64,000 nt of DNA. It comes from Bacillus sp. N13C7 (GTDB taxonomy: Bacteria; Bacillota; Bacilli; Bacillales; Bacillaceae). Shown here piece after piece: positions 44,279 to 54,895 of this stretch (its first letter is position 1; each line of letters opens with the position of its first letter). The position numbers and the translations under genes were made by a program. Location of the stretch: NCBI RefSeq assembly GCF_026790065.1, contig NZ_JALAMO010000007.1, positions 680,829-744,828 of the forward strand, given 5' to 3'. The notes below the pieces were generated by a model. It saw nothing but the letters and a program-made list of their open reading frames with translations. It was not told the DNA's origin and did no database searches.

Positions 44279-44677
44279 ATGCTGAAAACATTACAAATCA
44301 TAACAAATAAACGAGATGAAATGATTGAGATCACCCGCGAGGTGGAAGCGTTTCTTCAAGAAACAGGTGTGACGAGCGGTGCTGCGCTGATTTACTGTCC
44401 GCATACGACTGCGGGCATTACAATTAATGAAAATGCCGATCCCGATGTTAAAAAAGATATGCTCAGAAGGTTTGATGAGGTGTATCCATGGGAACACGAG
44501 CTGGACCGCCATATGGAGGGCAATACAGCAGCACATATGAAGTCGAGTACGGTCGGAGCTTCACAGCATGTCATTATTGAAAACGGCCGGCTGATTCTTG
44601 GAACGTGGCAGGGCATTTATTTTTGTGAATTTGATGGCCCGCGTACACGGACTTGCTATATCAAAATCATGGGGTAA
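44279..44677 (+). CDS. yugU: YugU, UPF0047 (YjbQ) family protein
   Basis: 132 residues. The family core is visible: [19 protein letters not shown], a metal- or phosphate-site-like [16 protein letters not shown], and the tail [18 protein letters not shown]. Some members show weak thiamine-phosphate synthase activity; the real role is unknown. AAAGGAG is six bases before the ATG. Directly downstream begins a decayed gene with its own GGAGG. Confidence 0.88.
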   Translation: MLKTLQIITNKRDEMIEITREVEAFLQETGVTSGAALIYCPHTTAGITINENADPDVKKDMLRRFDEVYPWEHELDRHMEGNTAAHMKSSTVGASQHVIIENGRLILGTWQGIYFCEFDGPRTRTCYIKIMG

Positions 44678-44689
44678 CAGGAGGATTTT

Positions 44690-45205
44690 TATGACGGATT
44701 GGATGAAAGCATTCAAGCGTTAAAGAAAAATGGCTGCTCGCTATCCGCAGGAAGCGGTCCTGCTTGAAAAACGCGGAATGGATATCATCGCACTGCAAGG
44801 AAGCGGAAGCGGGAGGCCGCCGCGGTTCTTTTCTGCCGGTCAGCGGGGAATCCGCACTTGGCCTTATGTCTTTGATGCCCAGGCGGCAGACGCCGTTTCT
44901 CATGTGTGAAGAGTGTTGAAGCATCTGAAGTGTGCAGACGTGGGAACAGACACGTGCCTCACTGCATTGTTTTCAGGAGAGCCTGCTAAGGGGTATAGTC
45001 AATCAATGGATGAAAAGAGCACCAGGCTAAGGAAGCAAATGCGCTTCCTTAGCCAGTGCAACACACGTTAACAAAGCCGATGAAAAAACACGCAGCCAAG
45101 GAAAAGAATTCCGGGTACATGTCTCTATGGGCCGGGCAATCTGCCGGAATGCTTAACGGGCCCGCTGATGTGAAAATGCTGTTAGCCGAGCTTTGCCGAA
45201 CGTAA
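44690..45205 (+). pseudogene. Decayed nitronate monooxygenase (2-nitropropane dioxygenase family)
   Basis: No single frame is open, but pieces of one family follow in order: LDESIQALKKNGC (from about 44695), then in another frame EAVLLEKRGMDIIALQGSGSG (the family has ...GxD..I.QG.EAGGHRG), then GRRGSFLPVSGESALGLMS, QAADAVS, after a gap TDTCLTALFSGEPAKG (family TxLTRAFSGxPARG), then EHQAKEANALP, an in-frame TAG where the family has Tyr, PVQHTLTKPMKKHAAKEKN, YMSLWAGQSAGM and VKMLLAEL to TAA at 45205. At least three frameshifts, a nonsense codon, a missing N-terminal half and an internal deletion. It lies between yugU and a small gene and cannot make enzyme. Confidence 0.75.
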
Positions 45206-45229
45206 CTTGATAAACAGAGGTGACAGATG

Positions 45230-45484
45230 ATGAACATTCTTCAATATTCTTATAAAAAAAGAGGGAAAATTGAGTTTGTATTTGAAGGCTGGCCTCATTC
45301 AAAAGTTACAATGGCTCCTATCAAAGGCTACTATTTTGTCCGCTTTATCAAATGGAGCAGCTTAGATCCAATCGTGACAAGAAATGACCTTGAAAAAATG
45401 GAGTGGGCTGCGAACCAGTATTTCGGCACAGCCCCTTTTTATCGAAAACGAAAAGCATTTGAAACCCCATCGCCCCGGAAATAG
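45230..45484 (+). CDS. Small conserved-looking protein, function unknown
   Basis: 84 residues (85 from ATG 45227), basic, with a beta-rich head ([18 protein letters not shown]) and [20 protein letters not shown]; tail Pro/Arg-rich. GAGGTG lies 6-9 bases before the two ATGs. No membrane segment, no cysteine pair. It sits between the nitronate monooxygenase relic and tgl, convergent with tgl. I do not recognise the family. Confidence 0.6.
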   Translation: MNILQYSYKKRGKIEFVFEGWPHSKVTMAPIKGYYFVRFIKWSSLDPIVTRNDLEKMEWAANQYFGTAPFYRKRKAFETPSPRK

Positions 45485-45496
45485 GCGGTGGAGCTT

Positions 45497-46234
45497 TTAG
45501 CGGACGACGCGGTAAAGAGACGGAACATCCAGTCTGGTCGCCTGAGACAGAAGGTAGGCTTTCTGTACGGCTCCTTTTCTTCTAAACGAATTCAGCTTAT
45601 CAATAATTTGCTGTCCGCTTAAGATTCCAAGACCATGGGCAAAATATTTATCTTCTCCCAGTAAAATCACATTTTCGCCTCTCCACTGCGCTTTTTGCGG
45701 ATCAAATTCGGGATTCTTAAAATACAAACAATCTCCGAGGAAAAAGTGATGTCCTGTTTCCGTATAGATCGGCAATTTCTCATAATGCCAGTCATATAAA
45801 ATAATCCTATCAAAGTTGGCATCAAATTTTTCTTCCCCGATTGTATCAATCAAGGCCAGATAATAAATCACAACAATGGCGGTCGCACATTCAAACGCGT
45901 AAAACGGGCCGTTTTCTGCGATATCCCGAATCGCTTTTGAAGGCGGCATTCGATATTTCAATTCTAAGGCGCCCTCCGGTGAAACCCTCCAATACGCTGT
46001 ATTCCCGTATGTTTTTAAAAAAGTGGCAAACTTCGCTCCGCTTTTGTGCAGCGTTTTTGCCGCAGCCACGATATTCATCCGCAGGTTCAGCTCAAACATC
46101 AGTTCAGCAATTGAATGGTAATCAAACTGAACGGGCGTCTCAATCATCTCTTTTAACAGCGGATTCAAATTCTTATCAATCTTCCAGTTTTCAATATCTT
46201 GGGGACGGAGCAATTGTCCGGATACAATAATCAT
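45497..46234 (-). CDS. tgl: Tgl, spore coat protein-glutamine gamma-glutamyltransferase
   Basis: 245 residues, the same length as B. subtilis Tgl. The catalytic Cys116 is in YAFECATAIVVIYY; HHFFLGDCLYFKNPEFDP and the Tyr/Trp-rich surroundings are also typical. It cross-links coat proteins such as GerQ in the mother cell by isopeptide bonds. GGGGGG precedes the ATG. A sigma-K type -10 is just upstream. Confidence 0.95.
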   Translation of the reverse strand: MIIVSGQLLRPQDIENWKIDKNLNPLLKEMIETPVQFDYHSIAELMFELNLRMNIVAAAKTLHKSGAKFATFLKTYGNTAYWRVSPEGALELKYRMPPSKAIRDIAENGPFYAFECATAIVVIYYLALIDTIGEEKFDANFDRIILYDWHYEKLPIYTETGHHFFLGDCLYFKNPEFDPQKAQWRGENVILLGEDKYFAHGLGILSGQQIIDKLNSFRRKGAVQKAYLLSQATRLDVPSLYRVVR

Positions 46235-46256
46235 CTTTAGCCCCCCTTGTTTTTTA

Positions 46257-46265
46257 TAAGATATG
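46257..46265 (-). promoter_or_regulatory. Sigma-K-like -10 of tgl
   Basis: On the minus strand CATATCTTA fits CATA-N3-TA exactly, 23 bases before the tgl ATG. The -35 (AC) is poor. Late mother-cell expression of tgl is known in B. subtilis. Confidence 0.5.
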
Positions 46266-46337
46266 CAAAGGGCTTGGGCAATGAAAGCTAAAAAAAACAG
46301 AAGACAGCCGAAAAAGAACTTCTTCCATTTTTTATTT

Positions 46338-46363
46338 TAAAACTTTTTTAAGCAGCCGATATA
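46338..46363 (+). promoter_or_regulatory. Sigma-D promoter of mcpB
   Basis: GCCGATAT (46356-46363) is an exact sigma-D -10; TTAA/TAAA at 46338-46342 gives a spacer of 13-14. Confidence 0.75.
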
Positions 46364-46394
46364 TACTGTATCAAACCCGAAGGAGAAACTGGAC

Positions 46395-48383
46395 ATGAAG
46401 ACTTTTATCAATTGGCTGAAGAAACCGTCTATTTCAAGGAAATTAATCGTCTCATTTATTGCGATTCTTATTATCCCTATTCTTATATTGGAATTTAGTT
46501 CTTACCGAAGCGCCAGCGGAAAGCTGGATCAGGAAATCATCGGCAATGCGAAAAACAGTGTCGATACATTTAATACAACTGTTACAAATGACTTGGGAGC
46601 AAAAGCGAAAGCAGTTACCTTTTTCAGTGAATCTCTTAAAGGCTCTGCGTTTAAGGGAAAGTCTAATCAAGAAGAGATCAAAGCGAAGTTTTCACAATAC
46701 GTATCTATCAATCAAGGAGTAGCCAGAATTTATGGAGGCGCAGAAAACGGCACCTACATACAAGCGCCCAAAGAACAATTGCCTGATGGTTACGATCCAA
46801 GGCAACGCTCTTGGTATCAAGATGCGATGAAGGCCGGCGGTGAAATTGTCGTGACAGATCCTTACGTAGCTGCGAGTGACGGTAGCATGGTCATTACCAT
46901 AGCCCAGAAGCTGAAGGACGGATCTGGTGTTGTCGCCATGGATATTACCATTGATAAATTGTTAGAACAGATGAAACAAATCAAGGTTGGAAAAGAAGGC
47001 TATGTTTTCATTGCAACGAAAAACAAAACCTATGTCGCCCACCAGAATCATAAGGCTGGAGAAAAGCTGTCAGGAGACTGGGTTGCCAAAATGTATGCCA
47101 AAGACAGCGGTGACTTCCAGTACACTCTGGGTAACGAAGATAAAAAGATGACCTATACAACAAATGAACTGACTGGATGGAAAATCGCCGGCACAATGTA
47201 TATAAGTGAAATCAAGGATGCCTCAAAGTCTGTTCTGATAACAGGCATGATTGTGTTGATTGCTTCCATTGCGGCAGGCGGATTTTTAATTCTGTTTATT
47301 GTTCGTTCGATTACAAAACCGTTAAAACGTCTCGTTCAATCATCGAAAACAATCAGCAGCGGAGATCTGACAGAAACGATCGAAATCCGTTCGAAGGATG
47401 AGCTTGGAGAACTAGGGGATAGCTTCAATGAAATGGCACAATCTCTCCGCTCATTGATCAGCACTATCCAGGACTCAGTGAACAATGTGGCTGCATCGTC
47501 CGAACAGCTCACTGCATCTGCAGGACAGACAAGTAAAGCCACCGAGCATATTACGATGGCGATTGAGCAGTTCTCAAATGGAAACGAGGAGCAAAGCGAG
47601 AAAGTTGAATCGAGCTCCCATCAGTTGAACTTAATGAATGAAGGGCTCCAGCAGGTCTCACAAACATCATCAGCTATTACAAAGGCGTCTATCCAATCAA
47701 CGGAAATTGCCGGAGCGGGTGAAAAGTTCGTCCAGCAGACAGTCGGACAAATGAACTCGATTAATCAATCAGTTCAGCAGGCAGAATCAGTAGTCAAAGG
47801 TTTAGAAGGAAAATCAAAAGACATCACAAGCATTTTAAGAGTCATAAACGGCATCGCTGACCAAACAAATCTGCTGGCATTAAACGCAGCCATTGAAGCG
47901 GCGCGTGCCGGAGAATCAGGGCGCGGCTTCTCTGTCGTAGCGGAGGAAGTGCGCAAGCTGGCAGTTCAATCTGCTGATTCAGCAAAAGAAATCGAAAAGC
48001 TGATCCAAGAAATCGTGGCAGAAATCGAAACCTCTCTTCATATGTTTCAAGCAGTGAATCAGGAAGTACAGTCTGGACTTGTTGTCACAGACAATACAAA
48101 AGAAAGCTTCCAGAGCATTTTCAGTATGACAAACGATATTGCCGGCAAATTGCAGACGATGAATTCAACAGTCGAACAGCTGTCAGATCGTTCACAGCAT
48201 GTTTCAGCGGCAGTCAGCGGCATTGCCGATGTGTCGAAAGAAAGCTCGGCAAGCATCCAAGACATTGCCGCCTCAGCTGAGGAGCAGCTTGCCTCTATGG
48301 AAGAAATCAGTTCATCAGCGACCACTCTTGCGCAGATGGCAGAGGAGCTTCGTGATCTCACAAAGCAATTTAAAATCGAATAA
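46395..48383 (+). CDS. mcpB: McpB, methyl-accepting chemotaxis protein (asparagine receptor)
   Basis: 662 residues. Membrane helix 1 (about 15-37), extracellular double-Cache domain ([51 protein letters not shown]), helix 2 (about 280-303), HAMP ([20 protein letters not shown]), a long coiled coil with methylation segments, and the hairpin tip [20 protein letters not shown]. In B. subtilis McpB senses asparagine and other amino acids. AAGGAG precedes the ATG. First of four tandem receptors; the name follows gene order and sequence. Confidence 0.93.
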   Translation: MKTFINWLKKPSISRKLIVSFIAILIIPILILEFSSYRSASGKLDQEIIGNAKNSVDTFNTTVTNDLGAKAKAVTFFSESLKGSAFKGKSNQEEIKAKFSQYVSINQGVARIYGGAENGTYIQAPKEQLPDGYDPRQRSWYQDAMKAGGEIVVTDPYVAASDGSMVITIAQKLKDGSGVVAMDITIDKLLEQMKQIKVGKEGYVFIATKNKTYVAHQNHKAGEKLSGDWVAKMYAKDSGDFQYTLGNEDKKMTYTTNELTGWKIAGTMYISEIKDASKSVLITGMIVLIASIAAGGFLILFIVRSITKPLKRLVQSSKTISSGDLTETIEIRSKDELGELGDSFNEMAQSLRSLISTIQDSVNNVAASSEQLTASAGQTSKATEHITMAIEQFSNGNEEQSEKVESSSHQLNLMNEGLQQVSQTSSAITKASIQSTEIAGAGEKFVQQTVGQMNSINQSVQQAESVVKGLEGKSKDITSILRVINGIADQTNLLALNAAIEAARAGESGRGFSVVAEEVRKLAVQSADSAKEIEKLIQEIVAEIETSLHMFQAVNQEVQSGLVVTDNTKESFQSIFSMTNDIAGKLQTMNSTVEQLSDRSQHVSAAVSGIADVSKESSASIQDIAASAEEQLASMEEISSSATTLAQMAEELRDLTKQFKIE

Positions 48384-48392
48384 AAGCAGAAA

Positions 48393-48419
48393 AACAGCGC
48401 TTATCAAGGCGCTGTTTTT
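48393..48419 (+). terminator. mcpB terminator
   Basis: AACAGCGC (48393-48400) / GCGCTGTT (48409-48416), then TTT. Confidence 0.85.
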
Positions 48420-48500
48420 GTATATGGTAAATAATAATAAAGTCCTATCTCATCCGGTGAATTTAGAACTATTTTTCATTTTTACCTTCATTTTCAATGT

Positions 48501-48525
48501 AATATAAAGGAAGAAGCGCCGATAT
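48501..48525 (+). promoter_or_regulatory. Sigma-D promoter of tlpA
   Basis: Exact -10 GCCGATAT (48518-48525), 36 bases before the ATG. The nearest TAAA (48505-48508) is only 9 bases away, so the -35 is weak or differs. Confidence 0.6.
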
Positions 48526-48560
48526 AATTTGTAAATTATTGAAAGAAGGTTCAAAAGGAA

Positions 48561-50549
48561 ATGAAAAAAACGCTCAATACTATTCGCAGGTCATCAATTG
48601 CCAGGAGACTTATTATTTCTTTCCTGCTGATCTTAATGGTTCCCATTACCGTCCTTTCGGTAAGCGCTTATCAATCAGCAGTTGCCTCTCTTGATGTACA
48701 GATGACGCAAAGCGCAAAGGAAAATGTTCAAATTTTAGACAATATTATTGATGATAAAATCAGCACGACTGAAAAAAGCCTCTCATTTTTTAGCGATTGG
48801 GCTACAGCAGATAAGTTTAAGGAGAAAAAGAAAACCGAGCTGAAACAGGAATTTAAGCAATTCATCCAAATGAATGATAGTGTTGCTGCGGTATTTTCCA
48901 GCAGCAAAAACGGAGATTTCACACGTTATCCGTATGCAGACATGCCGAGTGACTTTAATGCTTTGGAACGGGATTGGTACAAAGAAGCAATGGCCAACAA
49001 AGGCAAAACAATCGTCACTGAACCTTATGAATCTATTTCGTCAGGAAAAATGGTTGTCACCATCGCCCGCCAGACGGAGGATGGATCAGGTGTTATCGCC
49101 ATCGATATGAAAATTGATGACCTGGTCACAACCGCGAAAGGAATCAATATCGGAAAAGAAGGCTATGCTTTTATCTTAAGCCAGAACAAAAAAGTCATCG
49201 CCTACTCTGGAGAAAAAGCGGGGACAGAGTTAAAAGGGGACTGGGTTGATAGGCTTTACAAAAATAAAAGCGGCGACTTTGAATACACGTACAAAGGCAA
49301 AGAGAAGAAAATGGCATATGCCACAAGTGAAACAACAGGCTGGAAAATCAGCGGCACGATGTATGCGGACGAGATCCGCGATGCTGCAAGCAAAGTTCTG
49401 GCCATGGCTTCTATCGTTCTGGCGGTTGCCATCGCAGCCGGAATAACGGCGATTTATTTTGTAATTCGGTCTATCACAAAGCCATTAAGACGTATTGTCG
49501 CATCAGCTGAAAAAATCAGCGAAGGCGATCTAACTGAAACGATTGAAATCAATTCAAAAGATGAACTTGGCGTTTTGAGCCAGAGCTTCAATCATATGGC
49601 CCACTCGCTCCGCTCACTCATTCAGGGCATCAAAGATTCAGTAGAACACGTTGCTTCATCATCAGAAGAACTGACTGCTTCTGCCGACCAGACAAGCAGA
49701 GCAACTGAGCATATTACGATGGCCATCGAGCAATTTTCAAACAGCAGCGAAAGCCAAAGCGACAGAATTGAGACGACAACTAAACAAATTAATGAAATGA
49801 ATGACGGATTGGCCGAACTGGCGCGGGCTGCCGCAGTGATGACAGAAACATCCGCAGACTCAACAGAATTGTCAAGCAAGGGTGAGACACTCGTACAGAA
49901 AACAGCCAGCCAAATGAATACGATTGACCATTCCGTGAAAGAGGCGGAACAAGTGGTGAAAGGGCTGGAAATCAAATCGAAGGATATCACGGGTATTTTG
50001 CGTGTGATCAACGGCATTGCGGATCAAACCAATCTCCTGGCTTTAAATGCTGCCATTGAAGCGGCCAGAGCGGGAGAATACGGACGGGGCTTCTCTGTCG
50101 TCGCAGAGGAAGTGAGAAAACTCGCGGTACAGTCGGCTGACTCAGCAAAAGAAATTGAATCGCTGATCAGCGACATTGTAAAAGAAATTCACACATCATT
50201 GAACATGCTCCAGTCCGTAAACAAAGAAGTGGAAACAGGGCTTGTCATGACAGATGAAACAAGACAGAGCTTCAAACATATATCTCACATGGCCAATCAA
50301 ATTGCTTCTGAACTGCAAAACATGAATGCAACGGTTGAGGGACTATCAGCGGGAGCCCAAGAAATTTCCGCTGCTTCAAATGATATCACTGCCATTTCTA
50401 AAGAAAGCTCGGACGGGATCCAAGATATCGCCGCCTCTGCCGAAGAACAGCTGGCATCCATGGAGGAGATCAGTTCATCAGCACAGACACTTGAAAGAAT
50501 GTCTGAAGAACTCCGTGATCTGACAAAACGGTTTATAGTAGATAAATAA
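48561..50549 (+). CDS. tlpA: TlpA, methyl-accepting chemotaxis protein
   Basis: 662 residues with the McpB layout: helix 1 ([20 protein letters not shown]), double-Cache sensor ([40 protein letters not shown]), helix 2 (about 283-303), HAMP ([20 protein letters not shown]), methylation helices and the conserved tip. Ends RFIVDK, unlike the KFKIE endings of its neighbours. The ligand is not certain from sequence. GAAGGTTCAAAAGG upstream of ATG. No clear terminator follows it, though the next gene has its own promoter. Confidence 0.9.
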   Translation: MKKTLNTIRRSSIARRLIISFLLILMVPITVLSVSAYQSAVASLDVQMTQSAKENVQILDNIIDDKISTTEKSLSFFSDWATADKFKEKKKTELKQEFKQFIQMNDSVAAVFSSSKNGDFTRYPYADMPSDFNALERDWYKEAMANKGKTIVTEPYESISSGKMVVTIARQTEDGSGVIAIDMKIDDLVTTAKGINIGKEGYAFILSQNKKVIAYSGEKAGTELKGDWVDRLYKNKSGDFEYTYKGKEKKMAYATSETTGWKISGTMYADEIRDAASKVLAMASIVLAVAIAAGITAIYFVIRSITKPLRRIVASAEKISEGDLTETIEINSKDELGVLSQSFNHMAHSLRSLIQGIKDSVEHVASSSEELTASADQTSRATEHITMAIEQFSNSSESQSDRIETTTKQINEMNDGLAELARAAAVMTETSADSTELSSKGETLVQKTASQMNTIDHSVKEAEQVVKGLEIKSKDITGILRVINGIADQTNLLALNAAIEAARAGEYGRGFSVVAEEVRKLAVQSADSAKEIESLISDIVKEIHTSLNMLQSVNKEVETGLVMTDETRQSFKHISHMANQIASELQNMNATVEGLSAGAQEISAASNDITAISKESSDGIQDIAASAEEQLASMEEISSSAQTLERMSEELRDLTKRFIVDK

Positions 50550-50616
50550 TAGGTCTAAATGACTATTTCTAAAATGGGATATTAGTTACTTTTGTTGAAT
50601 TTCTTCTTTTTTACTG

Positions 50617-50644
50617 TATATATTTACCCATTTCCTGCCGATAT
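50617..50644 (+). promoter_or_regulatory. Sigma-D promoter of mcpA
   Basis: Exact -10 GCCGATAT (50637-50644); TATA (50617-50620) stands 16 bases upstream where TAAA is expected. Confidence 0.65.
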
Positions 50645-50675
50645 GAAGGGTAGCATAAAAAAGGAGAAATGAATG

Positions 50676-52661
50676 ATGAAAAAAATACTCCAACTCATAA
50701 AACAAAGATCAATTACACGGAAGCTTCTCGTTTCCTTTCTGTCGATCCTCATCATACCGGTTGTCATATTGGCGGCCATTGCGTATGAATCGGCAAGCAG
50801 CTCACTCGACAAACAGATGATGGGGAGCGCTTTGCAAAATGTACAGCAGTTAAACGAGATTATTAACACCACCATCGGTGAAAAAGAAAACAGTGCTGCT
50901 TACTTCAGCGAATGGCTGACAAAAGAAAAATACAATGCCAAAAGCAATGCAAGCATTGCAGAGAAATTCTCACAATATATCAGCATTAACAAGGATGTAG
51001 AATCGATTTATACAAGCGACACAAAAGGACACTTTACCCGCTACCCGGATCTTCCGATGCCAAGCGGCTATAATCCGGTTGAACGCGACTGGTATAAAAA
51101 AGCGGTTGCAAATAAAGGGAAAGTCGTGATCACTGACCCTTATAAAACCGCTTCAACAAATACGATGGTTGTGACAATCGCCCAGCAGACAAAAGATGGT
51201 TCAGGTGTTATCGCAATCAACATGACCATTGAAAATCTGCTGAAAACAACAAAAAAAGTCAACATCGGCACACAAGGCTACGCATTTATCATGACGAAGG
51301 ACAAAAAGGTTGTTGCCCATCCTAATGAAACGTCAGGGACTGAATTGAAAGGCGACTGGCTCGATAAGATGCTGAATGCTGAGAAAGGCGATTTTCAGTA
51401 CACCATGAATGGTGATAAGAAAAAAATGGCCTTTGACACAAACAAGCTAACAGGATGGAAAATCGGCGGCACCATGTATTTGGATGAAATTCATGAGGCA
51501 GCCCAGCCTGTCCTTCACCTTGCTTTACTTGTCTTGGCCGCAGCTATTATCATAGGGATTATCGTCATGACCTTGATCATTCGGTCGATTACAACGCCGT
51601 TGAAACAGCTCGTCGGTTCCTCTAAGCGGATCAGTGAGGGAGATTTGACGGAAACCATTGATATCCGTTCAAAAGATGAATTGGGCGAACTCGGTAAAAG
51701 CTTTAACAATATGGCGTCGTCACTTCGCTCTCTCATACACGCCATCCAGGATTCTGTAGACAATGTTGCGGCTTCCTCTGAGGAGCTGACCGCATCAGCC
51801 GCGCAAACGAGCAAGGCAACAGAACATATTACATTGGCGATTGAACAATTTTCTAACGGCAATGAAAAACAAAACGAAAACATTGAAACCGCAGCAGAGC
51901 ACATTTATCAAATGAATGACGGATTGACGAATATGGCTCAAGCTTCTGAAGTGATCACAGATTCATCTGTTCAATCGACAGAAATTGCAAGTGAAGGCGG
52001 CAAGCTTGTTCATCAAACCGTCGGCCAAATGAACGTCATTGACAAGTCTGTAAAAGAAGCAGAACAAGTTGTACGCGGATTGGAAACGAAGTCGAAAGAT
52101 ATCACCAATATTTTGCGTGTGATTAACGGTATCGCAGATCAGACGAACCTGCTCGCTCTTAACGCAGCGATTGAAGCGGCGCGTGCAGGCGAGTACGGCC
52201 GCGGCTTCTCCGTTGTAGCGGAAGAAGTGAGAAAGCTGGCAGTTCAGTCAGCAGATTCAGCAAAAGAGATTGAAGGATTAATCATCGAAATTGTGAAGGA
52301 AATCAATACATCTCTCGGCATGTTCCAGTCTGTCAACCAAGAGGTGCAGACAGGCCTTGACATCACAGATAAAACAGAAATGAGCTTCAAACGCATTTCT
52401 GAAATGACGAACCAAATCGCCGGCGAACTGCAAAACATGAGTGCGACGGTTCAGCAGCTTTCTGCGAGCTCCGAGGAAGTTTCGGGCGCATCCGAGCACA
52501 TCGCATCAATTTCAAAAGAAAGCTCAGCTCATATCCAAGATATCGCGGCATCAGCCGAAGAGCAGCTTGCTTCCATGGAAGAAATCAGCTCGTCAGCAGA
52601 AACCCTTTCATCTATGGCAGAAGAGCTTCGCGATATGACCAAACGATTCAAAATCGAATAA
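50676..52661 (+). CDS. mcpA: McpA, methyl-accepting chemotaxis protein
   Basis: 661 residues, nearly identical to 168 McpA as I recall it. Helix 1 ([19 protein letters not shown]), double-Cache sensor ([51 protein letters not shown]), helix 2 (about 279-304), HAMP, methylation helices, tip. McpA has been linked to glucose and methylglucoside taxis and pH sensing. AAAAGGAG lies upstream; ATG 50673 is an alternative one codon earlier. Confidence 0.92.
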   Translation: MKKILQLIKQRSITRKLLVSFLSILIIPVVILAAIAYESASSSLDKQMMGSALQNVQQLNEIINTTIGEKENSAAYFSEWLTKEKYNAKSNASIAEKFSQYISINKDVESIYTSDTKGHFTRYPDLPMPSGYNPVERDWYKKAVANKGKVVITDPYKTASTNTMVVTIAQQTKDGSGVIAINMTIENLLKTTKKVNIGTQGYAFIMTKDKKVVAHPNETSGTELKGDWLDKMLNAEKGDFQYTMNGDKKKMAFDTNKLTGWKIGGTMYLDEIHEAAQPVLHLALLVLAAAIIIGIIVMTLIIRSITTPLKQLVGSSKRISEGDLTETIDIRSKDELGELGKSFNNMASSLRSLIHAIQDSVDNVAASSEELTASAAQTSKATEHITLAIEQFSNGNEKQNENIETAAEHIYQMNDGLTNMAQASEVITDSSVQSTEIASEGGKLVHQTVGQMNVIDKSVKEAEQVVRGLETKSKDITNILRVINGIADQTNLLALNAAIEAARAGEYGRGFSVVAEEVRKLAVQSADSAKEIEGLIIEIVKEINTSLGMFQSVNQEVQTGLDITDKTEMSFKRISEMTNQIAGELQNMSATVQQLSASSEEVSGASEHIASISKESSAHIQDIAASAEEQLASMEEISSSAETLSSMAEELRDMTKRFKIE

Positions 52662-52666
52662 TTAGC

Positions 52667-52704
52667 AAAAACACCCTAGCTTATATGCTTGGGTGTTTTT
52701 TTTA
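52667..52704 (+). terminator. mcpA terminator
   Basis: AACACCCTAGC (52669-52679) / GCTTGGGTGTT (52687-52697), one mismatch, followed by T7. Confidence 0.8.
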
Positions 52705-52714
52705 GTTTTTTTAT

Positions 52715-52742
52715 TAAACCTTTTATCCTAGTTTGACGATAT
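52715..52742 (+). promoter_or_regulatory. Sigma-D promoter of tlpB
   Basis: TAAA (52715-52718), 16-base spacer, GACGATAT (52735-52742), one mismatch to GCCGATAT. The best -35 of the four. Confidence 0.7.
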
Positions 52743-52773
52743 TAGATTTAGCTTAAAGGAGGAGTCAACTAGA

Positions 52774-54762
52774 ATGGGAAAATGTATACAATGGATCAAA
52801 CAGCCATCGATCAGCAAACCGCTTATCGCTGCATTTCTGGCAGTGCTTATTTTGCCGGTTGGGGTTTTAGCATATTTCAGTTATCAATCAGCGTGGAATG
52901 CGTTAGACAGAGAGCTGATTAACAGCGCGAAGGGAAATGTTGAAGAACTTAACAGTACGCTGCAAAATAAACTGGAAGATAAAGTGAAAGCAATAGATTA
53001 TTATAGTGAGACAATCGATAAAGACATATTACAAGGGAAAAACAAAACCTTACTGAAAGAGAAATTCAAGCAGTACACAACACTTAACGACGACGTAGGA
53101 GCAATCTATGCAGCCTCCGAAAGCAAACAGCTTTACAAATATCCGGATAGCGGCGTTCCCAAAGGCTTCGACCCGACAGGACGTGACTGGTACAAACAAG
53201 CTGTTGTGAAAAAAGGACAGGCTGTTTTCTCAGAACCATATACTGATGAAGCAACAGGGGATATCGTTGTCACCATTTCAAAACAATTAAAAGACGGCTC
53301 AGGTGTCATCGCGCTCGATTTAAATCTGGATGAAGTGCTTACTGCTTCACAGAGAATCAAAATCGGCAAAAATGGTTTTGCATTTATTACAACGGGCAAC
53401 AAAAAATATATCGCACATCCAACAATTAAGCCTGGGACAACTGGATCCGGCGAGTGGACAAACCAAGTATATTCTAAGGCAGACGGCTCCTTTGAATATA
53501 CCTTCGAAGGCAAAGAAAAGAAAATGGCCTTTACGACTAATAAACTGACAGGCTGGAAAATCGCTGGGACATACTTTGTCAGTGAATTGCAAGATGCTTC
53601 AAGTCCGGTACTGAACACAGCGCTTATCATTCTATGTGTGTCAATTGTGATCGGGGGCATACTCATTCTCTTTATTATCCGTGCCATCACCAAGCCGTTA
53701 AGAAAATTAGTCTCAACGTCTGCTAAAATCAGTAGCGGAGATCTCACAGAAGTGATTGACATTCACTCGAAAAACGAGTTTGGCCAGCTTGGCGAAAGCT
53801 TTAATGAAATGTCTGCCTCATTGCGCTCTGTCATTGGTGTCATTCAAACGTCTGTAGAAAACGTTGCATCATCTTCTGAAGAGCTGACAGCAAGCGCAGC
53901 CCAAACGAGCAAAGCAACTGAACACATTACACTCGCCATCGAACAGTTCTCAGATGGCAATGAGGCGCAAAGCGAGAAACTGGAGGAAAGCTCAAACCAT
54001 CTTTCTCAAATGAACGACGGGATTTCAAAAGTGGCTCAGGCCTCTTCAACCATTACGAAATCTTCGATCCAGTCCTCTGAAGCAGCGGGCAGCGGAGAAA
54101 AGCTGGTTGAGCACACAGTCGGCCAAATGAAAACAATCGACCAATCCGTTCAAAAAGCGGAGGCTGTTGTAAAGGGCCTTGAAACAAAATCGCAAGACAT
54201 CACAAGCATCTTGAATGTGATTAACGGCATTGCTGACCAAACCAACCTGCTGGCATTAAATGCTGCGATTGAAGCGGCAAGAGCGGGAGAATACGGAAGA
54301 GGCTTCTCAGTAGTTGCAGAAGAGGTTAGAAAACTTGCCGTACAATCAGCAGACTCTGCCAAGGAAATTGAAGGGTTAATTCAAGAGATTGTCAGAGAAA
54401 TCAGCACCTCACTTTCCATGTTCCAATCTGTGAATCATGAAGTGAAGGAAGGCTTGCAGATTACTGACCAAACAGCGGAAAGCTTCAAACAAATCTATGA
54501 GATGGCAACCCAAATTTCCAGTGAATTGCAAAACCTGAACGCAACGGTGGAACAGCTGTCAGCCGGATCACAGGAAGTGTCAAGTGCGGTTGAAGACATT
54601 TCTGCAGTGGCGAAAGAAAGCTCCGCAGGCATTCAGGACATCGCAGCTTCGGCGGAAGAACAGCTTGCGTCCATGGAAGAAATCAGCTCTTCTGCTGAAA
54701 CGCTGGCAAACATGGCGGAAGAACTTCAGGACATCACGAAGAAATTTAAAATTGAATTATAA
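52774..54762 (+). CDS. tlpB: TlpB, methyl-accepting chemotaxis protein
   Basis: 662 residues, same architecture as the three genes before it: helix 1 ([20 protein letters not shown]), double-Cache sensor ([51 protein letters not shown]), helix 2 (about 281-303), HAMP ([20 protein letters not shown]), methylation helices, tip. Ligand not known with certainty. AAAGGAGGAG precedes the ATG. Last of the receptor cluster. Confidence 0.92.
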   Translation: MGKCIQWIKQPSISKPLIAAFLAVLILPVGVLAYFSYQSAWNALDRELINSAKGNVEELNSTLQNKLEDKVKAIDYYSETIDKDILQGKNKTLLKEKFKQYTTLNDDVGAIYAASESKQLYKYPDSGVPKGFDPTGRDWYKQAVVKKGQAVFSEPYTDEATGDIVVTISKQLKDGSGVIALDLNLDEVLTASQRIKIGKNGFAFITTGNKKYIAHPTIKPGTTGSGEWTNQVYSKADGSFEYTFEGKEKKMAFTTNKLTGWKIAGTYFVSELQDASSPVLNTALIILCVSIVIGGILILFIIRAITKPLRKLVSTSAKISSGDLTEVIDIHSKNEFGQLGESFNEMSASLRSVIGVIQTSVENVASSSEELTASAAQTSKATEHITLAIEQFSDGNEAQSEKLEESSNHLSQMNDGISKVAQASSTITKSSIQSSEAAGSGEKLVEHTVGQMKTIDQSVQKAEAVVKGLETKSQDITSILNVINGIADQTNLLALNAAIEAARAGEYGRGFSVVAEEVRKLAVQSADSAKEIEGLIQEIVREISTSLSMFQSVNHEVKEGLQITDQTAESFKQIYEMATQISSELQNLNATVEQLSAGSQEVSSAVEDISAVAKESSAGIQDIAASAEEQLASMEEISSSAETLANMAEELQDITKKFKIEL

Positions 54763-54770
54763 TAGAGAGA

Positions 54771-54800
54771 GAAAGCGGCATATCTGCTGCTTTCTTTTTT
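54771..54800 (+). terminator. tlpB terminator
   Basis: GAAAGCGGCA (54771-54780) / TGCTGCTTTC (54785-54794), one wobble, then T6. Confidence 0.85.
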
Positions 54801-54809
54801 ATTGCAAAC

Positions 54810-54843
54810 AAAAATAAACAAAAAGAATTCAAAAATAAACAAA
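54810..54843 (+). repeat. Two 13-base direct repeats at the rha promoter, candidate RhaR operator
   Basis: AAAAATAAACAAA occurs exactly at 54810-54822 and 54831-54843, 21 bases apart start to start (two helical turns). The second overlaps the -35. DeoR-family repressors often bind such direct repeats. Confidence 0.55.
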
Positions 54844-54869
54844 GATCATATATAATGAAAACGGATACA
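54828..54869 (+). promoter_or_regulatory. rha operon promoter with overlapping cre site
   Basis: TTCAAA (54828-54833), 17-base spacer, TATAAT (54851-54856). A cre site TGAAAACGGATACA (54856-54869) begins on the last base of the -10 and matches the CcpA consensus WTGNAANCGNWNNCW in every position, so catabolite repression would block initiation. CcpA control of the rha operon is known in B. subtilis. Confidence 0.75.
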
Positions 54870-54895
54870 AATAAAAGGGACGGAGGAATATCATG

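Noticed and set aside
44730..44909. 59-codon open frame downstream of yugU
   Set aside because: Its middle matches the nitronate monooxygenase family but both ends are out of frame with the rest; it is part of the pseudogene, not a gene.
45026..45055. Perfect 12-bp hairpin GGCTAAGGAAGC / GCTTCCTTAGCC, first taken for a terminator
   Set aside because: No T run, and both arms lie within the coding relic of the nitronate monooxygenase (EAKEANALP region), so it is explained as former coding sequence.
46395..54762. Receptor cluster as a mobile or repeat-expanded region
   Set aside because: The four-gene cluster with tgl on one side and rha genes' neighbours on the other is the normal B. subtilis arrangement.
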